A stretch of DNA of 64,000 nucleotides from Proteocatella sphenisci DSM 23131. Lineage in GTDB: Bacteria > Bacillota > Clostridia > Peptostreptococcales > Filifactoraceae. Below the pieces are notes generated by a model. The model was not told the origin of the DNA, did not search any database, and was given only the letters and a program-made list of their open reading frames with translations. Positions 1-8,163 of the stretch are shown one piece after another (the first letter of the stretch is position 1; each line of letters starts with the position of its first letter). The translations under genes and the position numbers were made by a program. The stretch lies in contig NZ_AUID01000002.1 of assembly GCF_000423525.1 (NCBI RefSeq), positions 62,001-126,000 on the forward strand. The letters are read 5' to 3'.

Positions 1-106
1 GCGTTTCAGTTGATTCTGCTGCTTCCCCTGATTCTGTTCCAGAACCACAAGCTGCCAATCCGAAAATCATCGTTGCACTTAAAAGTGCTGCTAGAACTCT
101 TTTCAT
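1..106 (-). CDS. Lipoprotein, N-terminal fragment (probable solute-binding protein)
   Basis: Only the first 35 codons lie in the window; the gene runs off the left edge. The start is ATG at 106, preceded by a GGGAG ribosome binding site. The peptide begins MKRVLAALL and has a hydrophobic stretch ending in the lipobox LAAC, followed by a Gly/Ser/Glu-rich linker. This is the signal peptide and tether of an exported lipoprotein anchored in the outer leaflet of the membrane. ABC-transporter substrate-binding proteins of Firmicutes usually start this way, but no ligand-binding domain is visible, so the substrate and even the family are unknown. Confidence 0.8.
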   Translation of the reverse strand, partial: MKRVLAALLSATMIFGLAACGSGTESGEAAESTET

Positions 107-161
107 AGTCAGTTTCTCCCTTTTCATCTTTGTAAGATTATTTACAATTTTGTGTATGCTT

Positions 162-190
162 ATAATACTACATTTTTTTACATAAGTCTA
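162..190 (-). promoter_or_regulatory. Candidate promoter for the lipoprotein gene
   Basis: On the minus strand TAGACT (190-185) and TATTAT (167-162) are separated by 17 bases, about 60 bases upstream of the lipoprotein start. The match is moderate and the region is AT-rich, so this is tentative. Confidence 0.35.
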
Positions 191-251
191 CTTATTTTTA
201 ACATATTATTTAGATTATTTTGAAAACAATCACTTGAAAACAAATTAAATC

Positions 252-498
252 AAAAAAAAAGACCAGTTGATATTACTCAACTGGCCTCTTTTACTCTGAG
301 ACTGACCTGATCTTTTCCCCCACACTCGCCTGCTGGAAATTTCGCTCTGGTTCACATCACTACTTTGCTCTCTCGATTTTTTATCGGCAGGACTTACATC
401 TAAGACGCGCCATGCTCACTTTGTACATTTTTGTCAAAGCTTACGTGGGTCCCTTTGCCCGCGTCTGGCCTGGACTCTCAACCACAGACTCTCAAAGC
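252..498 (-). ncRNA. Structured non-coding RNA with its own promoter and terminator
   Basis: A GC-richer island in an AT-rich gap, bounded on the minus strand by a consensus promoter and an intrinsic terminator (10-bp stem 286-277/270-261, then nine U at 260-252). An 8-bp stem pairs 497-490 with 301-294 and closes a domain of about 204 nt. Inside are a perfect 7-bp helix (466-460 with 409-403, AGACGCG/CGCGTCT) and a small CGAT/ATCG hairpin (386-374). No good reading frame with a ribosome binding site is present on this strand. I cannot name the family: it does not show the conserved cores of tmRNA, SRP RNA, RNase P RNA, T-box or the common riboswitches. The roughly 200-nt closed domain makes the clostridial raiA motif RNA and 6S RNA the first families to test. 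Confidence 0.65.
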
Positions 499-504
499 TT
501 CCTT

Positions 505-534
505 ATTTTACTTTATAAGTCCCTGCTTTGTCAA
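505..534 (-). promoter_or_regulatory. Promoter of the structured RNA
   Basis: On the minus strand a perfect -35 box TTGACA (534-529) and a -10 box TAAAAT (510-505) are 18 bases apart, placing the start at about 498, right at the closing stem of the RNA. It is among the strongest promoters in the window. Confidence 0.65.
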
Positions 535-558
535 ATATAATTTTAAATTTTTTTTTAC

Positions 559-579
559 ATTTGTGACATTGTCACAAAT
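559..579. promoter_or_regulatory. Palindromic operator between the ncRNA and the aminopeptidase
   Basis: A perfect inverted repeat with 9-base arms, ATTTGTGAC and GTCACAAAT, around a 3-base centre. It lies between the divergent promoters of the structured RNA and the M29 peptidase, about 50 bases upstream of the likely peptidase start site and about 70 upstream of the RNA start. TGTGA/TCACA half-sites resemble Crp-family operators, but the 5-base spacing differs from the usual 6. Confidence 0.45.
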
Positions 580-582
580 CGC

Positions 583-612
583 TTCATTAATAACTGCATA
601 TTATGATATAAT
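583..612 (+). promoter_or_regulatory. Candidate promoter for the M29 aminopeptidase
   Basis: TATAAT at 607-612 is a perfect -10 box. The -35 candidate TTCATT (583-588) is weak at an 18-base spacing, which would fit an activator-dependent promoter using the palindrome just upstream. Confidence 0.45.
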
Positions 613-665
613 CTTAATAATTATAAATTTTATTTAAAATACAACAATAAAGGAGTATTCCAAAT

Positions 666-1934
666 ATGAAATTTGAAAATTTTGACCCAATCAAGATGTC
701 CCTTATAGAAAAATATGCAGAGCTTATTGTAACTAAGGGCGTAAATCTGCAAAAAGGACAACCAGTTATACTCAGAGGCCCTATAGGCGCAAGCGAATTT
801 ATGAGACTGGTTCTTCGAAAATGTTATCAACACAGTGCTTCATATGTAATGCTTGAGTATATAGACAGCCTTGCCGAAAAAGAAAAATATCTATACGGGG
901 CAGAGGCAGCGATCTCTTATTTTCCAAAGTGGAGAGCAGATGGATATGAAGAATTATGCAAAAACAATGCCTGTTTCATACGTATAAGCGGTGATGACCC
1001 TGATGTTTTTTCAGATGTACCTGCCGAAATAACAGGGCTTGCAAATAAAACAAATTCTCAGGGAATGAAGAAGGTAAACAGATATACCATGAGCAGTGAG
1101 CTTTCCTGGGTAGTTGCAGGCGCCCCTACACCAGAATGGGCAAAAAAAGTCTTTCCAAATCTCTCATCAGATGAAGCGGTAGACAAACTTTGGAATAGAA
1201 TTTTAGAAGCTTCAAGAGTAAATGCTGCAGATCCTGCAAAAGCATGGGATGAACATAATGAAAGTCTGAGGTCTAAAACCGATTATCTTAATTCAATGCA
1301 GTTTAAATCTCTTCACTATAAATCAGAAGGAACTGGAATAACAAAAGGTACAGATTTAACTGTAGAACTTCCAGACAACCACATCTGGAGCGGCGGCTGC
1401 GAAAAAAATGCAGCTGGTATCTATTTTAATGCTAACATGCCTACTGAAGAAGTCTTTACAGCTCCAGAAAAAACAGGAGTCAATGGCTACATTTCAAGCA
1501 CTCTGCCTTTTAACTGTAACGGAAATCTTGTAGAGAATTTTGTACTTTACTTTAAAGATGGAAAAGTCGTAGATGTAAGTGCACAAAAGGGTCTTGATAC
1601 TCTCAAAGAGCTGCTTGCTACAGATGAGGGAGCGTCATATCTTGGAGAAGTTGCACTGGTACCTCACGATTCTCCTATATCCAACTCCAATACAATATTT
1701 TTTAATACACTTTTTGATGAAAATGCATCTTGTCACCTTGCTTTTGGAGAAGCTTATCCAAGCTGTATAGAGGGTGGAGAAAAAATGTCTGAAAAAGAGC
1801 TCGAAAATCATGGACTCAATACATCTCTTGTTCACGATGATTTTATGGTAGGTTCCCCCAGATTGAATATAGTCGCTTTAAAAAAATCTGGAGAGGCGAT
1901 ACAGATTTTTGAAAATGGTAACTGGTCAATCTAA
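666..1934 (+). CDS. M29-family metallo-aminopeptidase (AmpS/PepS type)
   Basis: A cytoplasmic leucyl-type aminopeptidase of family M29 (thermophilic aminopeptidase family) that removes N-terminal residues from peptides using a dinuclear metal centre. The 422-residue length is usual for the family. Recognisable parts are the N-terminal domain with the LQKGQPVILRG segment, the TKGTDLTVELPDNHIWSGG region, and the metal-ligand-rich C-terminal part containing ALVPHDSPIS, CHLAFGEAYPSC and SLVHDDFMVG. AAAGGAG precedes the ATG. The gene stands before ccdA with only 28 bases between and may be cotranscribed. In an amino-acid fermenter it would help release free amino acids from imported peptides; this role is inferred. 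Confidence 0.9.
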   Translation: MKFENFDPIKMSLIEKYAELIVTKGVNLQKGQPVILRGPIGASEFMRLVLRKCYQHSASYVMLEYIDSLAEKEKYLYGAEAAISYFPKWRADGYEELCKNNACFIRISGDDPDVFSDVPAEITGLANKTNSQGMKKVNRYTMSSELSWVVAGAPTPEWAKKVFPNLSSDEAVDKLWNRILEASRVNAADPAKAWDEHNESLRSKTDYLNSMQFKSLHYKSEGTGITKGTDLTVELPDNHIWSGGCEKNAAGIYFNANMPTEEVFTAPEKTGVNGYISSTLPFNCNGNLVENFVLYFKDGKVVDVSAQKGLDTLKELLATDEGASYLGEVALVPHDSPISNSNTIFFNTLFDENASCHLAFGEAYPSCIEGGEKMSEKELENHGLNTSLVHDDFMVGSPRLNIVALKKSGEAIQIFENGNWSI

Positions 1935-1962
1935 AACTATTTAAAACTGAAAAGAGGGTAAT

Positions 1963-2655
1963 ATGGATTATCTGATTTTATTTTTGGAGGGAATAATTAC
2001 TTTTGTATCTCCATGCATCTTGCCCATGATTCCCATATATATAACCTATTTCATGGGAGAGGACACCACCGCAAAAGATACAGATTCTATATTCTCATTT
2101 AAAAATCCAGCACTCAAGAATTCCATTGGCTTTGTACTTGGATTTACAATCATTTTTGTACTCCTGGGTGCTGCAGCCGGCAGCATAGGCAAATTCGTTT
2201 TTACTCATGTTCGCATGTTTAATATAATTACTGGAGCCGTAATGATATTATTTGGTCTCAATTATATAGATGTCATCAATATAAAATTTCTTAAAAGCAC
2301 CCATAAGATAGACTACAGAGTCACAGATTTTAAATTCAGTAAATCAGTCTTGTTTGGCATAGTATTTTCAATTGGATGGTCTCCATGTGTAGGGGCATTT
2401 CTTGGTTCAGCCCTAATGATAGCTGCAAACAGCCAGACTATGGTCAAGGGTTCCCTTATGTTACTGGTATACAGTTTAGGACTTGGAGTTCCTTTTATCT
2501 TGTCTTCTCTCCTTATTAACAGTCTTAAATCAACTTTTGATTTGATAAAAAAGAACTACAAAATAATCAATAACATTTCTGGGGTATTCCTTATAATAGC
2601 TGGAATTTTAATGGTTACAGGCTTGTTTTCAAAACTGCTTGTATTCTTTTCCTGA
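1963..2655 (+). CDS. ccdA: CcdA-type thiol-disulfide transmembrane electron carrier
   Basis: An integral membrane protein of the CcdA/DsbD beta-domain family, 230 residues with about six membrane segments. It passes reducing equivalents from cytoplasmic thioredoxin to an extracytoplasmic thioredoxin-like protein. The two conserved membrane cysteines are visible in FVSPCILPMIPIY (residues 15-27) and in GWSPCVGAFLGS (about 139-150). The adjacent downstream gene encodes a TlpA/ResA-type thioredoxin, its expected partner. The ribosome binding site is AAGAGGG. The usual roles in cytochrome c maturation or spore envelope redox chemistry cannot be separated here; no cytochrome biogenesis genes are in view. 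Confidence 0.93.
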   Translation: MDYLILFLEGIITFVSPCILPMIPIYITYFMGEDTTAKDTDSIFSFKNPALKNSIGFVLGFTIIFVLLGAAAGSIGKFVFTHVRMFNIITGAVMILFGLNYIDVINIKFLKSTHKIDYRVTDFKFSKSVLFGIVFSIGWSPCVGAFLGSALMIAANSQTMVKGSLMLLVYSLGLGVPFILSSLLINSLKSTFDLIKKNYKIINNISGVFLIIAGILMVTGLFSKLLVFFS

Positions 2656-2703
2656 TTTGTAATCATAAATTTTTCTACGTTTTATAATAGAAAGGCGAAA
2701 TAT

Positions 2704-3285
2704 ATGAAAAATACTAAATTACCCATAATAATAGTTGTGATTTTAGTTTTGTTCGGTGGAGCATTTTATGCATACAATTCACTAAGCAGCAAAGAACTCC
2801 CGGTTTCAGAATCAGAAAACACTTTGCCTCCTGATCAGGTTGAAGAAACCAAGGTAAAGGCTCCCGATTTTAAGGTATATGATAAAGATAATAACGAAGT
2901 ATTCCTGAGTGATTTTGCCGGGCAGCCCATGGTAATAAACTTCTGGGCGAGCTGGTGCCCTCCTTGCCGCGCAGAAATGGATTATTTTCAAAAAGCATCT
3001 GACACTTACTCTGAAAAAGGTGTCAAGTTCTTTATGATAAATTCTACAGATGGCGACAGAGAAACAGTAGAAACTGCAAGTCAGTATTTTGAAGAAAATT
3101 CATATGATATGGACATGTATTTTGACCTTGATTTTGATGCATCTTACAAATACAGTGCCCGCAGTCTCCCTACTACTTTTTTTATAGATTCAGAAGGTAA
3201 TATTGTGAGCTACCAAGCTGGCAGCATGTCAGAAGACAACCTTATCAGCTCAATAGATTCCATAATGGAACCCAATGCCGAATAA
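2704..3285 (+). CDS. Membrane-anchored TlpA/ResA-type thiol-disulfide reductase
   Basis: A 193-residue exported thioredoxin-fold protein. The N-terminus has one hydrophobic anchor (about residues 5-25), then an acidic linker and an AhpC/TSA-Redoxin-like domain beginning KAPDFKVYDKD. The active site is WASWCPPCRAEM, with the CPPC motif typical of TlpA/ResA and a downstream cis-proline loop SLPTTFFID. It probably acts on the outer face of the membrane and is re-reduced by the CcdA encoded just upstream (48 bases between). Targets are unknown. Its loop residues after the active site fit TlpA better than DsbE, but this is not decisive. Confidence 0.92.
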   Translation: MKNTKLPIIIVVILVLFGGAFYAYNSLSSKELPVSESENTLPPDQVEETKVKAPDFKVYDKDNNEVFLSDFAGQPMVINFWASWCPPCRAEMDYFQKASDTYSEKGVKFFMINSTDGDRETVETASQYFEENSYDMDMYFDLDFDASYKYSARSLPTTFFIDSEGNIVSYQAGSMSEDNLISSIDSIMEPNAE

Positions 3286-3303
3286 TTTATTGGAGATAAT
3301 AAT

Positions 3304-4968
3304 ATGATAGAATTGTTAAGGAGTCTTTCAAACAACCTTGGTTATATACTGCTAATAGCTTTTTTAGTATCCAATATAAATGTGTTCAAAACCCTTATTC
3401 AAAAGGATGAACTAAGAAAGAAGAATCTAATTCTTCTTTCTCTTATATTTGGGGCTTTTGGAATACTTGGTACCTATACCGGAACAGAGATTAACGGAGC
3501 AATTGCAAACACCCGTATTATAGGCATAATGTCTGGTGGAATCCTCTGTGGCCCATTTGTCGGAATAACATCTGGCCTTATTGCAGGTATCCACCGTTTT
3601 CTTTTAGACCCCCATGGAATTACGACAATACCATGCAGCATAACGACTATAATATCCGGCTTAGTCTCCGGATACATATATACAAAATCAGATAATTCCA
3701 ACAAGTGGGCCTGGGGATTTTTTACAGGTCTTGCAATTCAGTCATTTGAAATGATCCTTATAATGTTTATGGTTCCTGACTTTAACACAGCCCTTAACAT
3801 CGTCAGGAGTATTTATTTCCCTATGAGCTTTGCAAACGCCATTGGAATAGCAATACTTATCCTTATAATACAGAGGATTTTTAAAGAAAAAGATGAAATA
3901 TCTGCTGAACAGGCTCAAATTGCTCTTGAGATAGCAAACAAAACCCTTCCTCACTTCAGAGAAATGGACGAAAATTCCCTTGAAAACATATGCAGCATAA
4001 TAAAGGATGCTGTTTGTGCCGATGCCGTTGCCATAACAGACAGGACTTGTATTTTAGCTCATGTAGGAATTGGTTCAGACCACCATATAAAGGGAAATAA
4101 GATCGAAACCCAGGCTACAAAAAAGGTCATAATAGATGGTCAACTCATTACTTTATCGGGTAAAGATAATATATGTTGTAACAACCCAAATTGCCAGTTA
4201 AAATCTGCATTAATATCCCCTCTTAAGGAGGATGCTACTGTTTCGGGAACCCTTAAAATATACTACTGCAAAGAAAACGCTATATCCTACAGGAACGTTA
4301 AACTTGCCGCGGGGCTTTCTCAGCTCATTTCTACCCAACTGGAAATAAGTAAACTTGGCGAACTCAAAAACATGGCAAACAAAGCTGAAATAAAGGCACT
4401 CCAGGCACAGATAAATCCACATTTTTTATTTAATGCACTGAACACGATTGTTTCTTTTATACGGATAAATCCTGATGAGGCAAGAAAACTCATAATAAAT
4501 CTGTCCACTTATTTGCGTCATAATATTGAGTCTGGCGAAAATTTTGTTGATATCAACAAGGAAATTGAGCAAGTCAAAGCTTACGTTGAAATAGAAAAAG
4601 CAAGATTTGGCGATAAACTTAATGTTATTTATGATATAGAAGAAAACCTTGATATAAAAATTCCCAGCCTTATAATCCAGCCTCTAGTTGAAAATTCTAT
4701 AAAACATGGGATCCTTGAGGGAAGTGGCAGCGGCAGTGTAAGTATAAAGATTAGAAAAATTAAAGATGATTCCATACAAGTATGCATCGAAGACGATGGG
4801 TGCGGGATTTCCAAAGAGATAATTAAGGGTATCTATAATGATGATATAGATAATACAAAAATAGGACTCTTGAATGTCCACAAGCGACTAAAGTGCATCT
4901 ATGGACAGGGGCTTTTCATTGATGAACTCGATTACGGGAGTCGAATAGTTTTCACGCTCAAACAATAA
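3304..4968 (+). CDS. LytS-like sensor histidine kinase (5TM-5TMR_LYT)
   Basis: A 554-residue membrane sensor kinase. Residues about 1-190 form the multi-helix 5TM-5TMR_LYT sensor, followed by a GAF-like domain (about 210-355) carrying a Cys cluster (ICCNNPNCQ). The His_kinase domain has the phospho-acceptor motif INPHFLFNALNT (His near 373), and the C-terminal HATPase has IIQPLVENSIKHG and DDGCGI. It phosphorylates the LytTR-type regulator encoded 12 bases downstream. Kinases of this class include LytS and the pyruvate sensors BtsS and YpdA. The CstA gene immediately after the regulator favours a pyruvate- or nutrient-sensing role over autolysis control; this is inference from context. Confidence 0.93.
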   Translation: MIELLRSLSNNLGYILLIAFLVSNINVFKTLIQKDELRKKNLILLSLIFGAFGILGTYTGTEINGAIANTRIIGIMSGGILCGPFVGITSGLIAGIHRFLLDPHGITTIPCSITTIISGLVSGYIYTKSDNSNKWAWGFFTGLAIQSFEMILIMFMVPDFNTALNIVRSIYFPMSFANAIGIAILILIIQRIFKEKDEISAEQAQIALEIANKTLPHFREMDENSLENICSIIKDAVCADAVAITDRTCILAHVGIGSDHHIKGNKIETQATKKVIIDGQLITLSGKDNICCNNPNCQLKSALISPLKEDATVSGTLKIYYCKENAISYRNVKLAAGLSQLISTQLEISKLGELKNMANKAEIKALQAQINPHFLFNALNTIVSFIRINPDEARKLIINLSTYLRHNIESGENFVDINKEIEQVKAYVEIEKARFGDKLNVIYDIEENLDIKIPSLIIQPLVENSIKHGILEGSGSGSVSIKIRKIKDDSIQVCIEDDGCGISKEIIKGIYNDDIDNTKIGLLNVHKRLKCIYGQGLFIDELDYGSRIVFTLKQ

Positions 4969-4980
4969 GGAGGTCTTATT

Positions 4981-5682
4981 TTGAATTGTATAATTGTTGA
5001 TGATGAATTTCCATCAAGAGAAGAACTTAAATATTTTATCAATAACTTCAGCGCTATAAAAATTCTAAAAGAATTTGATGACTCTGTTCAGGCACTTGCC
5101 TATATTGAACAACATCAGATCGACATCGTATTTATGGATATACATATGCCAAAACTCGACGGCATGTCGCTGAGCCGTATAATAAACCGTTTTCCAAAAC
5201 CGCCTTTGATAGTGTTTATAACAGCCCACAAAGATTTTGCTGTGGATGCATTTGAAATAGATGCATATGACTATATACTCAAGCCCTATTCTGAAGAAAG
5301 AATTGTCACTACTATCAAAAAACTTGAGAAACAAGAACTGTGCATAAACCTTGCCAGCAAAATAACACTCTGGAAGAATGACAAAATGATAGTTACCAGG
5401 ATATCAGATATTTCCTACTGTGAGGCAAAGGGACATGAAACCCTTATATATGCTAATGAAACTGAATATAGGGTCAACCTCAGTATAACTGATTTTTATA
5501 AAAAACTTCCCAAAAATTCCTTTTTCAGGAGTCACAGGTCATATATAATAAACATAGAAAAAATAATCGAGATTATTCCTTGGTTCAATAATACTTACAT
5601 GTTAAAAATCGAAGGTGAAATATTAGATATTCCAGTAAGTCGAAACAAGATTTCCGAATTTAAAAATATCATGGGCATATAA
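4981..5682 (+). CDS. LytR/BtsR-like response regulator with LytTR DNA-binding domain
   Basis: A 233-residue regulator starting at TTG (4981), directly after the AAGGAGG ribosome binding site. The receiver domain (1-115) has acidic residues IIVDDE and the phospho-acceptor in VFMDIHMPKLDG, with Thr in FITAHKDF and Lys in DYILKPY. The C-terminal LytTR domain (about 130-230) contains the FFRSHRSYIINI motif. It pairs with the LytS-like kinase upstream and probably controls the CstA transporter gene 178 bases downstream, as BtsR controls btsT in enterobacteria. The target is inferred from position. Confidence 0.93.
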   Translation: MNCIIVDDEFPSREELKYFINNFSAIKILKEFDDSVQALAYIEQHQIDIVFMDIHMPKLDGMSLSRIINRFPKPPLIVFITAHKDFAVDAFEIDAYDYILKPYSEERIVTTIKKLEKQELCINLASKITLWKNDKMIVTRISDISYCEAKGHETLIYANETEYRVNLSITDFYKKLPKNSFFRSHRSYIINIEKIIEIIPWFNNTYMLKIEGEILDIPVSRNKISEFKNIMGI

Positions 5683-5712
5683 AAGCACTTCATGTGCTTT
5701 TATTGTTTTTTC
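5681..5712 (+). terminator. Intrinsic terminator after the LytR-like gene
   Basis: Stem AAAAGCAC/GTGCTTTT (5681-5688 and 5694-5701) with a TTCAT loop, followed by ATTGTTTTTT. It overlaps the end of the regulator gene and separates it from cstA, so cstA needs its own promoter. Confidence 0.8.
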
Positions 5713-5764
5713 ATGCCTTTTACCATATTATTTATCAAAGTTGCAGTATTATTAAATTAATAAG

Positions 5765-5833
5765 TACAGCATTACATATAAATAGAACTAATAAATACCT
5801 GTTAATATCAGGTTATACTTTCTTAATGCTGTA
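5765..5833 (+). promoter_or_regulatory. Nested inverted repeats upstream of cstA
   Basis: A perfect 10-base inverted repeat TACAGCATTA (5765-5774) and TAATGCTGTA (5824-5833) encloses a smaller one, ACCTG/CAGGT (5797-5801 and 5809-5813). Inside the smaller repeat, TGTTAATA and AGGTTATA form an 11-base-spaced imperfect direct repeat with GTT cores, as LytTR-type regulators often bind. The cstA ribosome binding site follows at about 5846. Either an operator for the LytR-like regulator or an RNA structure in the leader is possible. Confidence 0.4.
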
Positions 5834-5859
5834 AAACTATAATCAGGAGGATAAAAACT

Positions 5860-7326
5860 ATGGTTACTTTTTTAATCGGTATGGTAATACTTATTTTGGG
5901 AGGAATTGTTTACGGGACTTACATTGATAAACTTTTTGGCCCAGATGACAGAAAAACACCTGCAATTACCAAAAATGACGGTGTGGACTTTGTACCCATG
6001 TCAAAATGGAAAAATTCACTCATCCAATTACTCAATATAGCTGGAACAGGACCCATACTTGGGCCTATCCAAGGTATACTTTTTGGACCTATAGCTTTTA
6101 TTACGATCCCGCTGGGATGTGTTCTTGGAGGAGCTGTTCATGACTACATGTCCGGTATGATGTGTCTTCGTGAGAATGGCGATCAGATGCCTTCACTCGT
6201 AAAAAAATATATGGGTGGCAAAATATTTCAATTCTATAACGTATTTCTTTCACTGTTGATGCTTCTAGTGGGAGCAGTTTTCATATACACTCCCGGAGAC
6301 CTTGCAGTTACTCAGATATTGGGTCAAAAAGCTACAATAGATAATCCTACTGTATGGATCGTATATGGTGCAATATTTGTTTATTATCTGTGTGCTACAC
6401 TTTTTCCTATAGACAAGATTATTGGGAAAATATATCCAGTATTTGGAGCAATTCTGCTTCTTTCAGCCGTGGGAGTTGGAGTTGGCATATTTACAAAAGG
6501 TTACGAGCTTACTAATTTAAGTGCCTCAAACTGGATGGGTATACATCCTCAGGGAATCCCTTTTATTCCCATATTCTTTGTTACTGTAGCCTGTGGAATA
6601 GTATCAGGCTTTCACTCAACTCAGTCTACGCTTATAGCCAGGTCTGTAACAAGTGAAAAAGAAGGAAAAACTACATTCTTTAATATGATGCTCCTTGAAG
6701 GTTTTATAGCCATGATATGGGCCGCAGCAGCCATGGGTATATACAATAAAGGAATAGCTCCCGAGCTCGTAGGCAGCCCTGCCGTAATAGGTCTGGTTTC
6801 TAGGGATCTTCTTGGTAATATAGGTGGGTTTATAGCTATAATAGGAGTCATCGTTCTTCCTATAACTTCAGGAGACACAGCGCTAAGAGCACTAAGACTT
6901 ATGCTTGCAGATTTTTTAAATATAGACCAAAAAACGCCTGCAAAAAGATTTACTCTTTCAGCTATAATATTCGCATTTGTTGCAGGGATACTTGTTTTTG
7001 CAAAAACAAGCTCTGAAGGATTTAATATATTGTGGAGATACTTTGCATGGAGTAACCAGACAATTGCAGTGTTTGCCTTTTCTATGATAACTATATACCT
7101 TATCAAGAACAGTAAAAATTATTTTGTATCCCTGCTTCCAGGAATGTTTTATATGTTCATAATATCAAGTTATATTTTAAATGCACAGATTGGTTTAAGA
7201 CTTCCTATGAATGTATCATATATAGGTTCTTTGTTTCTAACTGGAATATATGCTCATATGACTATTGCGCAAGGAAAGAAACTTGCCTCTTCATCTGACA
7301 AACTTCCTGATAAAAAAGCTATTTAG
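5860..7326 (+). CDS. cstA: CstA-family transporter (carbon starvation / pyruvate or peptide uptake)
   Basis: A 488-residue polytopic membrane protein of the CstA family. The conserved N-terminal part with NIAGTGPILGPIQGILFGP and the later GFHSTQSTLIARSVTSE and ITSGDTALRALRL segments identify it. Family members include the enterobacterial pyruvate/H+ symporters BtsT and CstA; peptide uptake was proposed earlier. The length matches the shorter Firmicutes form rather than the roughly 700-residue enterobacterial form. AGGAGG precedes the ATG. It follows a LytS/LytR-type pair, which matches the BtsS/BtsR-BtsT arrangement, so nutrient-regulated pyruvate import is the favoured role. Confidence 0.92.
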   Translation: MVTFLIGMVILILGGIVYGTYIDKLFGPDDRKTPAITKNDGVDFVPMSKWKNSLIQLLNIAGTGPILGPIQGILFGPIAFITIPLGCVLGGAVHDYMSGMMCLRENGDQMPSLVKKYMGGKIFQFYNVFLSLLMLLVGAVFIYTPGDLAVTQILGQKATIDNPTVWIVYGAIFVYYLCATLFPIDKIIGKIYPVFGAILLLSAVGVGVGIFTKGYELTNLSASNWMGIHPQGIPFIPIFFVTVACGIVSGFHSTQSTLIARSVTSEKEGKTTFFNMMLLEGFIAMIWAAAAMGIYNKGIAPELVGSPAVIGLVSRDLLGNIGGFIAIIGVIVLPITSGDTALRALRLMLADFLNIDQKTPAKRFTLSAIIFAFVAGILVFAKTSSEGFNILWRYFAWSNQTIAVFAFSMITIYLIKNSKNYFVSLLPGMFYMFIISSYILNAQIGLRLPMNVSYIGSLFLTGIYAHMTIAQGKKLASSSDKLPDKKAI

Positions 7327-7350
7327 TTATAAAATCCATATAAAATAACA

Positions 7351-7390
7351 AAAAAATCTGCTCCTATTATAATTCAGAAGCAGATTTTTT
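7351..7390. terminator. Bidirectional terminator between cstA and comF
   Basis: Perfect 12-bp stem AAAAAATCTGCT/AGCAGATTTTTT (7351-7362 and 7379-7390) with A and T tracts on both sides. It serves the convergent cstA (+) and comF (-) genes. Confidence 0.9.
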
Positions 7391-8137
7391 TCTGTCATTT
7401 ATATGGATTTTTCGCGCATTACATAGGGTGAGCCCTATTATTTCAACATCCGCAACACTCTTTTTCAGCATTAAAGCAAGTTCATTGAGCGTTGTCCCTG
7501 TAGTAAATATATCGTCAAAAATGAGAATTCTCAGCTTTGTCCCGTTTTCTTTAGCATCTGCCCCTGAGTAAAACTTTTCTAATACCTTGTCCATGACGCC
7601 TTGGTTAATTTCAAAGGCCCCCTTAATTTCATTTTTTCTCTGTGGATCAGAAAGCTTTGACAAAAATGCAGTATGCTTGTTCCTTATAAATAATTCAACA
7701 TACTTTTCCTTATCACCAAGCTTTTCAGCGATTATATAAGTCTGATTAAAACCTCTGCTCCTCATTCTTTTTCCAGATATAGGAACTCCGGTCACAAAGT
7801 CATATTTCAATGAGTTCTCACTTATAAAGTCATTTGTAATAGCTGCAAAATACCTGGCCAGAAAATTCTTGTGCCCGTATTTGTATCCGTATATCTTGCC
7901 ATGAATAAAATCATTATACTTAATTATGCTGTATATCTTATCAAAATAATAATGATCCCCATGACAAAAAGTGCACAGACTGCTATGGCCCCCATTTCGG
8001 CCACAGTGTGTGCAGATTTCTTCAATAAATTCTATCTTTTCAAAACAAGTCTTACACACGCTATATCTGTTATCTCGGCTTATTGGTATATTGCAAAATA
8101 TACAGCATGTATTTTGGGGAAACAGGATTTCATGCAT
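7367..8137 (-). CDS. comF: ComF-family phosphoribosyltransferase-like protein
   Basis: A 256-residue ComF/GntX protein. The N-terminal zinc-binding part has paired cysteines (CCIFC, CKTC, CTHC, CTFC, residues about 11-60). The C-terminal type I phosphoribosyltransferase fold contains the PRPP-loop signature LRILIFDDIFTTGTT. ComF is needed for DNA uptake in competent bacteria, but such genes are also kept in species with no known transformation. AGGAGAT precedes the ATG. The HAD phosphatase gene lies just upstream on the same strand (26 bases), suggesting cotranscription. No other competence gene is in the window. Confidence 0.9.
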   Translation of the reverse strand: MHEILFPQNTCCIFCNIPISRDNRYSVCKTCFEKIEFIEEICTHCGRNGGHSSLCTFCHGDHYYFDKIYSIIKYNDFIHGKIYGYKYGHKNFLARYFAAITNDFISENSLKYDFVTGVPISGKRMRSRGFNQTYIIAEKLGDKEKYVELFIRNKHTAFLSKLSDPQRKNEIKGAFEINQGVMDKVLEKFYSGADAKENGTKLRILIFDDIFTTGTTLNELALMLKKSVADVEIIGLTLCNARKIHINDRKKSASEL

Positions 8138-8163
8138 ATTATATCTCCTGTAGGAAATAATCG

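Noticed and set aside
252-498. tmRNA, SRP RNA, RNase P RNA or a common riboswitch
   Set aside because: The conserved cores of these families (for example the SRP GGAAGCAG loop, the RNase P P4 helix or the cobalamin box) are not seen.
431-637. A 68-codon plus-strand open frame across the ncRNA promoter region
   Set aside because: No ribosome binding site, poor composition, and it crosses two promoters and the palindrome.
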